DNA of 64,000 nucleotides from the NCBI GenBank assembly GCA_008711295.1, contig VUYV01000003.1:4433609-4497608 (forward strand), given 5' to 3'. The translations under genes and the position numbers were made by a program. The stretch is from Anarhynchus alexandrinus. Taxonomy: Eukaryota > Chordata > Aves > Charadriiformes > Charadriidae. A model generated the notes under the pieces. The model was not told where the DNA came from and did not search any database. It worked only from the letters and a program-made list of their open reading frames with translations. Of the stretch, positions 60,166 to 64,000 are shown piece by piece (within the stretch, counting starts at the first letter, position 1; each line of letters opens with the position of its first letter).

Positions 60166-63100
60166 CCTCATGAAAAAGGGGATTACCACACTATCAGGAA
60201 ATCAGCCAAAATCACAAATGTTCATTATTTCTGTAAATCTTTGTAATGATGAACTTTGTGAGGGGAGATGCATACTTGAGATATGCATTATGATGGACAC
60301 ATTCTTCATGCACCATTGTTAAATATACCAAAGTTCCTCTGTAAATTAAAGTTTGTCAACACTGTCATGACTTTCAAACTTTTCAGGAGTTATTGATCAA
60401 TTAGTTTCTTGGATTTGCTGTACTTTTTGTGACCATACAGCTGCAAGTCACACTATTTTGTCATCCAGGAATCTGTTTGGAACATAAGAGATACTTTCTA
60501 GATTTAACTGTTGGCTTTCCTCTGGCATTTTAATGACTATTTTATAATTAGACTTTGTTGTGTTTCCCTCAAAAAGACAGACATAAGGGAAGCTTTCTGA
60601 TGGTTTCCACACGCAGGACCTAAACATGAGTGCAAGTATATTTAGAAAACATTTTCCTTACAATGCTTAATCGATAATCAAAATATTGTTTTGCAAACAT
60701 TAATGGGAACATTCAGTAGTATTTTGCCAAGTATATGTTCAAAATATATCTGATCTCTGATTTGTAGCCAAAAATCAAAGAAAGAGTATTTGTCATATTT
60801 CTTTTCAAAGAGTTTTTTATTTTCCATTGTTTACTGAGGTTGACAGCAACTTAAAGACAATGAAGTTTTCTCAGAAGTTAAATGTTTGGTTTGAATTTTT
60901 TTCGTAAAAAAGAGAAACTCGCATTCAGAAAAAAAAGCATTAGTTTAAAAACTGTCATTTTGATTTCATAGTTGACTCTGTTCCTTTAAAATGAAAACAA
61001 AAATAGCTTTAAAGAAGGGAAAATAGAACATTTAAAAAAAATAATTTTATCTGACTTATTTTATTTATTGATTCCCATGTTGTTATTACTATATTTTATA
61101 TCTTCAGTTATATGGAAAGTGACTTTTCAGCCAGTTCAACCACATTAGAATAGAGTTTGAACAAGCCTCTGGAAAACTGGAGAGACCGTAGAGGAGCCCA
61201 TGATGTTTTGTTGGGAAAAAAAAATTGTATTCACATGTCTCCTTATTTTTGCTATTATCTCCTTATGCTTACTATTTACATAATGTTCCTGGACATAATA
61301 GATAACACTGTTATGAATAAGTGAAAATGTTTTAGCTTGAATCTATCTGCTCATCTTGCTGTGAACAGATTACTGTTGGGTGATTTCTGTGCTATTCAAG
61401 TGAGTCTGATAATGATAATACAGTGTTTGAAGGCTTCTGGCAACTTTTATAGTCAGATCACTAGTTCACTCATTTGACAAAAATTAAGGAAGCCAAAACT
61501 TTTGTTGATATGCTTATATCAGATGTATAAAAGTTCATTATTTTTCTTTGGAGCAATTAGTGATGGGCCAACAGAAAGTATTTACTTTTTCCCAAATGTT
61601 GGATAAACCCAAAGGAACACTGTCAAATAATTTGACTTCTGTTAGAATAAAGGCAAACCAGTCTGAAACAACCTGGAGCAATGGCTGGATTTTATTGTCT
61701 CCACCATTTATGATTAGCATAGTGAGCAGCTCTGTAGCCCTTAACAGGTATTTTTGTAGTTACTCCAGTAGGAGTAAATTATAAGAAGAGGTTTAAAGGA
61801 GAATAATGTAACAAATTTTGTTCGTTTTCTTCCAACTTTGTGTGATAGCTAGCACAAGAAAAATTAAAAGAAACATTATAGGAAATCTGTTTCGAGGGTA
61901 ATAGAGTCACACTGGACAATGAGTGAGAGGAATGAAGGGTAGACTCTTGACAAGCAGTAATGTAATTGATAAATAGTTTGGCCTGGGAATAGGATTACAT
62001 GTGTTTGAAGGACAAATGGTAGAAATGTGACACCTTGTAACAATGAATGAGTGAAAAACAACTGCGTATACAGGGCTGGCAGCTGGTGGATATTGACCTG
62101 ATGATGTGCAATGTGAGGATTTTGTTAATTTAGGTATTTGTTTTATTCCCTTTTTTTTTAGTCTGTTTAAGCAGTTCTTATCATCAACCTTTTCCCTGAA
62201 TGCCCTGTGAAATATTACTCTCTGTGTTGTTGCTGTTAATGTGAGATCTACACACCTTCTTTCACAAAATTCCTTTTTTAAAAAAATAAATCAATTTGAC
62301 ACAACAGACTCTAAGAACTCACTGTTTTCTGTGGTCCAGTGGCTGCAATAGTTTTGATATATTTCTGAATTTTTAAACTTTCATAAGGTCTGTCTTGTAA
62401 GTCATTTGTAGGTTCCACCTGAAATGCAACATTAATGTATTTTTTCTTTATTTATTGTGGTTCTGTGGCATTTTTGTTATAAGAAAGTATAGAACATTCA
62501 TTTGGACTAAGCAATACAAGGGTCTTGTTTACTGCTTGTTACATTTTGTTACCTTTCATGCACTCTCATGTGGTTACATTACATTTTCGCCATTTTGAAT
62601 TGTCTGGGAGGTTCACTTTCCAATTCCTCACTTTTGTAAGGGTGTAAGAAAGGCAGTGGGATAGTGCCCTTGATGCCTTTCTTCTCCTTTTCCGTGACAT
62701 CTGATACTCATGGATGTTATCTTTTACTATGTGGCCTTACATTTGACTAAGGTGTTATGACTCGCCTGTGGTATGTAAGAGCATGGAGAACGTTGTTTAT
62801 GGACCATTCTGTGACTGTGTGTAATATTAAGGACTGGACTCCATTGCTTACATGATCCAGTTCCTAAAATAAATTAGATACAACAATGAACTATGACTTC
62901 CTGAATGCTTTTTTGTGATTTGTCTGCACAGGTGACTGCATGTTTCTATGCTCACTTTCACTAGACTATTTGTACAATAAAACGATATATGTTTGTACAG
63001 TGAAATGTTATTTGCACGGTAACATCTATAGTGCTGAAATTGATTTCTTTTTTCCTTTTCCTAAAATGTACTGAGAAATGAAACTCCAAGGATATGGCAA

Positions 63101-64000
63101 GGGGTAAAACAAATTTTCCTTTATACTATTTATATAATAATTTTAGTAGTATGTTTATATATTGCTATATATTTCCACAATGTATACTACTGTTTTATTT
63201 CATAATGCATACAGGATTAAATTTTAAACATTAGGTTCAGATTATGCTGAACAATTATAAAATAATGTCCTTAAACATAGTGATAAACAAATATTTCCAC
63301 ATAATTATTATTCAGAAATAAGTACTGTAATACAAATCAAAATAATAGAGTCTTATTTGACATTTGTTGATATGTTTAAGGAAGGAGGGAGCTGTGTGTG
63401 TTTTGTTTATTCTTTCTGGAAACAAACAGAGATTATTATGGAGTTATATGTAAAATTGTTGGCTAGACCTGTTCAAACAAAATCTTGTTTTTAACAAAGA
63501 GGTAAACCCCAGCTTTATTACAGCCCATTTTATCTTCTATCCTAATACACACTTAGTAAAATACGTAGGGTGTCACTGACCTCAGTGTTGCTGCAGAGAC
63601 AAAACAACATTGGAAGAGTGCCTTTTGGCTATTTATGTATTTAATGGATGAATTTTGTTTGTTTCTTCCTATTACATGCTGTTGAAGGACAAATGGAGAT
63701 TAGGAAGGAAGAAAAAATTAGATCCATTTCGCTAGATAATCATGGAGAAGATCAACAGTTTGTATGGCCTGTAAGACTTCTACAGAGCTTTGTAATGCTG
63801 ATTATCTAAGATGTTTCTTAATATTCTCAGAATTATTTTCTATTAAGGAATATAAAAAGTCCTTAGTTAATGAAAGTACTATTGAGTGAAATGAAGAAAA
63901 ATCCATAATCTTCACAGTTTCTTAATAGATAAAATAGTTTAACTTGATATCAAGTCAATAAAAATTTGGTCTCCATTGCACTGAAATAGCTTGCATAATG
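60166..64000. other. AT-rich non-coding DNA
   Basis: No gene or recognised repeat. Frames such as 61538-61784 (both strands) and 61876-62061 are short and without a recognisable product. More of the fossil CR1 may extend rightward past 60165 but could not be followed by eye. Confidence 0.5.

Noticed and set aside
1..64000. CRISPR arrays, tRNA or rRNA genes, bacterial-style operons, or a new defence-type system.
   Set aside because: None of the expected signatures is present. The window is vertebrate repeat-bearing non-coding DNA.

Overview
This is about 64 kb of AT-rich vertebrate DNA with no recognisable host protein-coding gene. The organism is a bird, most likely a songbird. CR1 LINE 3' ends are present in both orientations, with the typical antisense start (TAGAATCATAGAATGG-like) and 3' tails built from ATTCT-type units. 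Several solo LTRs also belong to families I associate with avian, especially passerine, endogenous retroviruses. The species call is inference from repeat content. No rRNA, tRNA, CRISPR array or bacterial operon was seen. The open frames are short and are explained by chance, by LTR sequence or by CR1 ORF2 remnants. The window is best read as an intergenic desert or part of a very large intron.

Layout. 1-14.1 kb: unique AT-rich DNA, with a pyrimidine-rich, locally GC-rich patch (6.7-7.3 kb), a purine-rich strand (9.23-9.72 kb) and one weak candidate exon (460-657). 14.1-18.1 kb: LTR cluster of two 5-bp-TSD LTRs in opposite orientation (14111-14393 plus, 14482-15062 minus), a 703-bp solo LTR with TSD GTATG (16197-16899) and a decayed third-family LTR (17401-18065). 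21.4-25.9 kb: CR1 with one premature stop in its ORF2 C-terminus (21458-22240, plus), a CR1 tail stub (23716-23773, minus), an LTR (24714-25291, minus) and another CR1 3' end (25454-25885, minus). 30.5-31.1 kb: another LTR. 37.8-39.0 kb: a 1.15-kb LTR whose first ~600 bp is almost identical to a second copy at 56824-57655. 43.9-46.5 kb: nested wreck made of a 5' LTR, a tRNA-Lys-type primer binding site, a broken gag-region remnant, a CR1 RT fragment and a second CR1 3' end with a 12-unit pentamer tail. 50.7-51.0 kb: CR1 3' end. 51.7-53.7 kb: two diverged copies of an unnamed repeat, a long near-perfect hairpin and a C-rich G-quadruplex motif. 59.2-60.2 kb: a very old CR1/L3-like fossil that still encodes a recognisable RT motif A. 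The remainder is anonymous AT-rich DNA with microsatellites.

Nothing supports a functioning gene system. The most informative observations are the ~600-bp near-identity tract shared by two otherwise diverged LTRs (gene conversion or a mosaic element), the fossil CR1, the nested 44-46.5 kb locus, a 283-bp LTR that combines ends of two families, and the stem-loop at 52199-52251. All family assignments come from reading the sequence and from memory of avian repeats; no database search was run.
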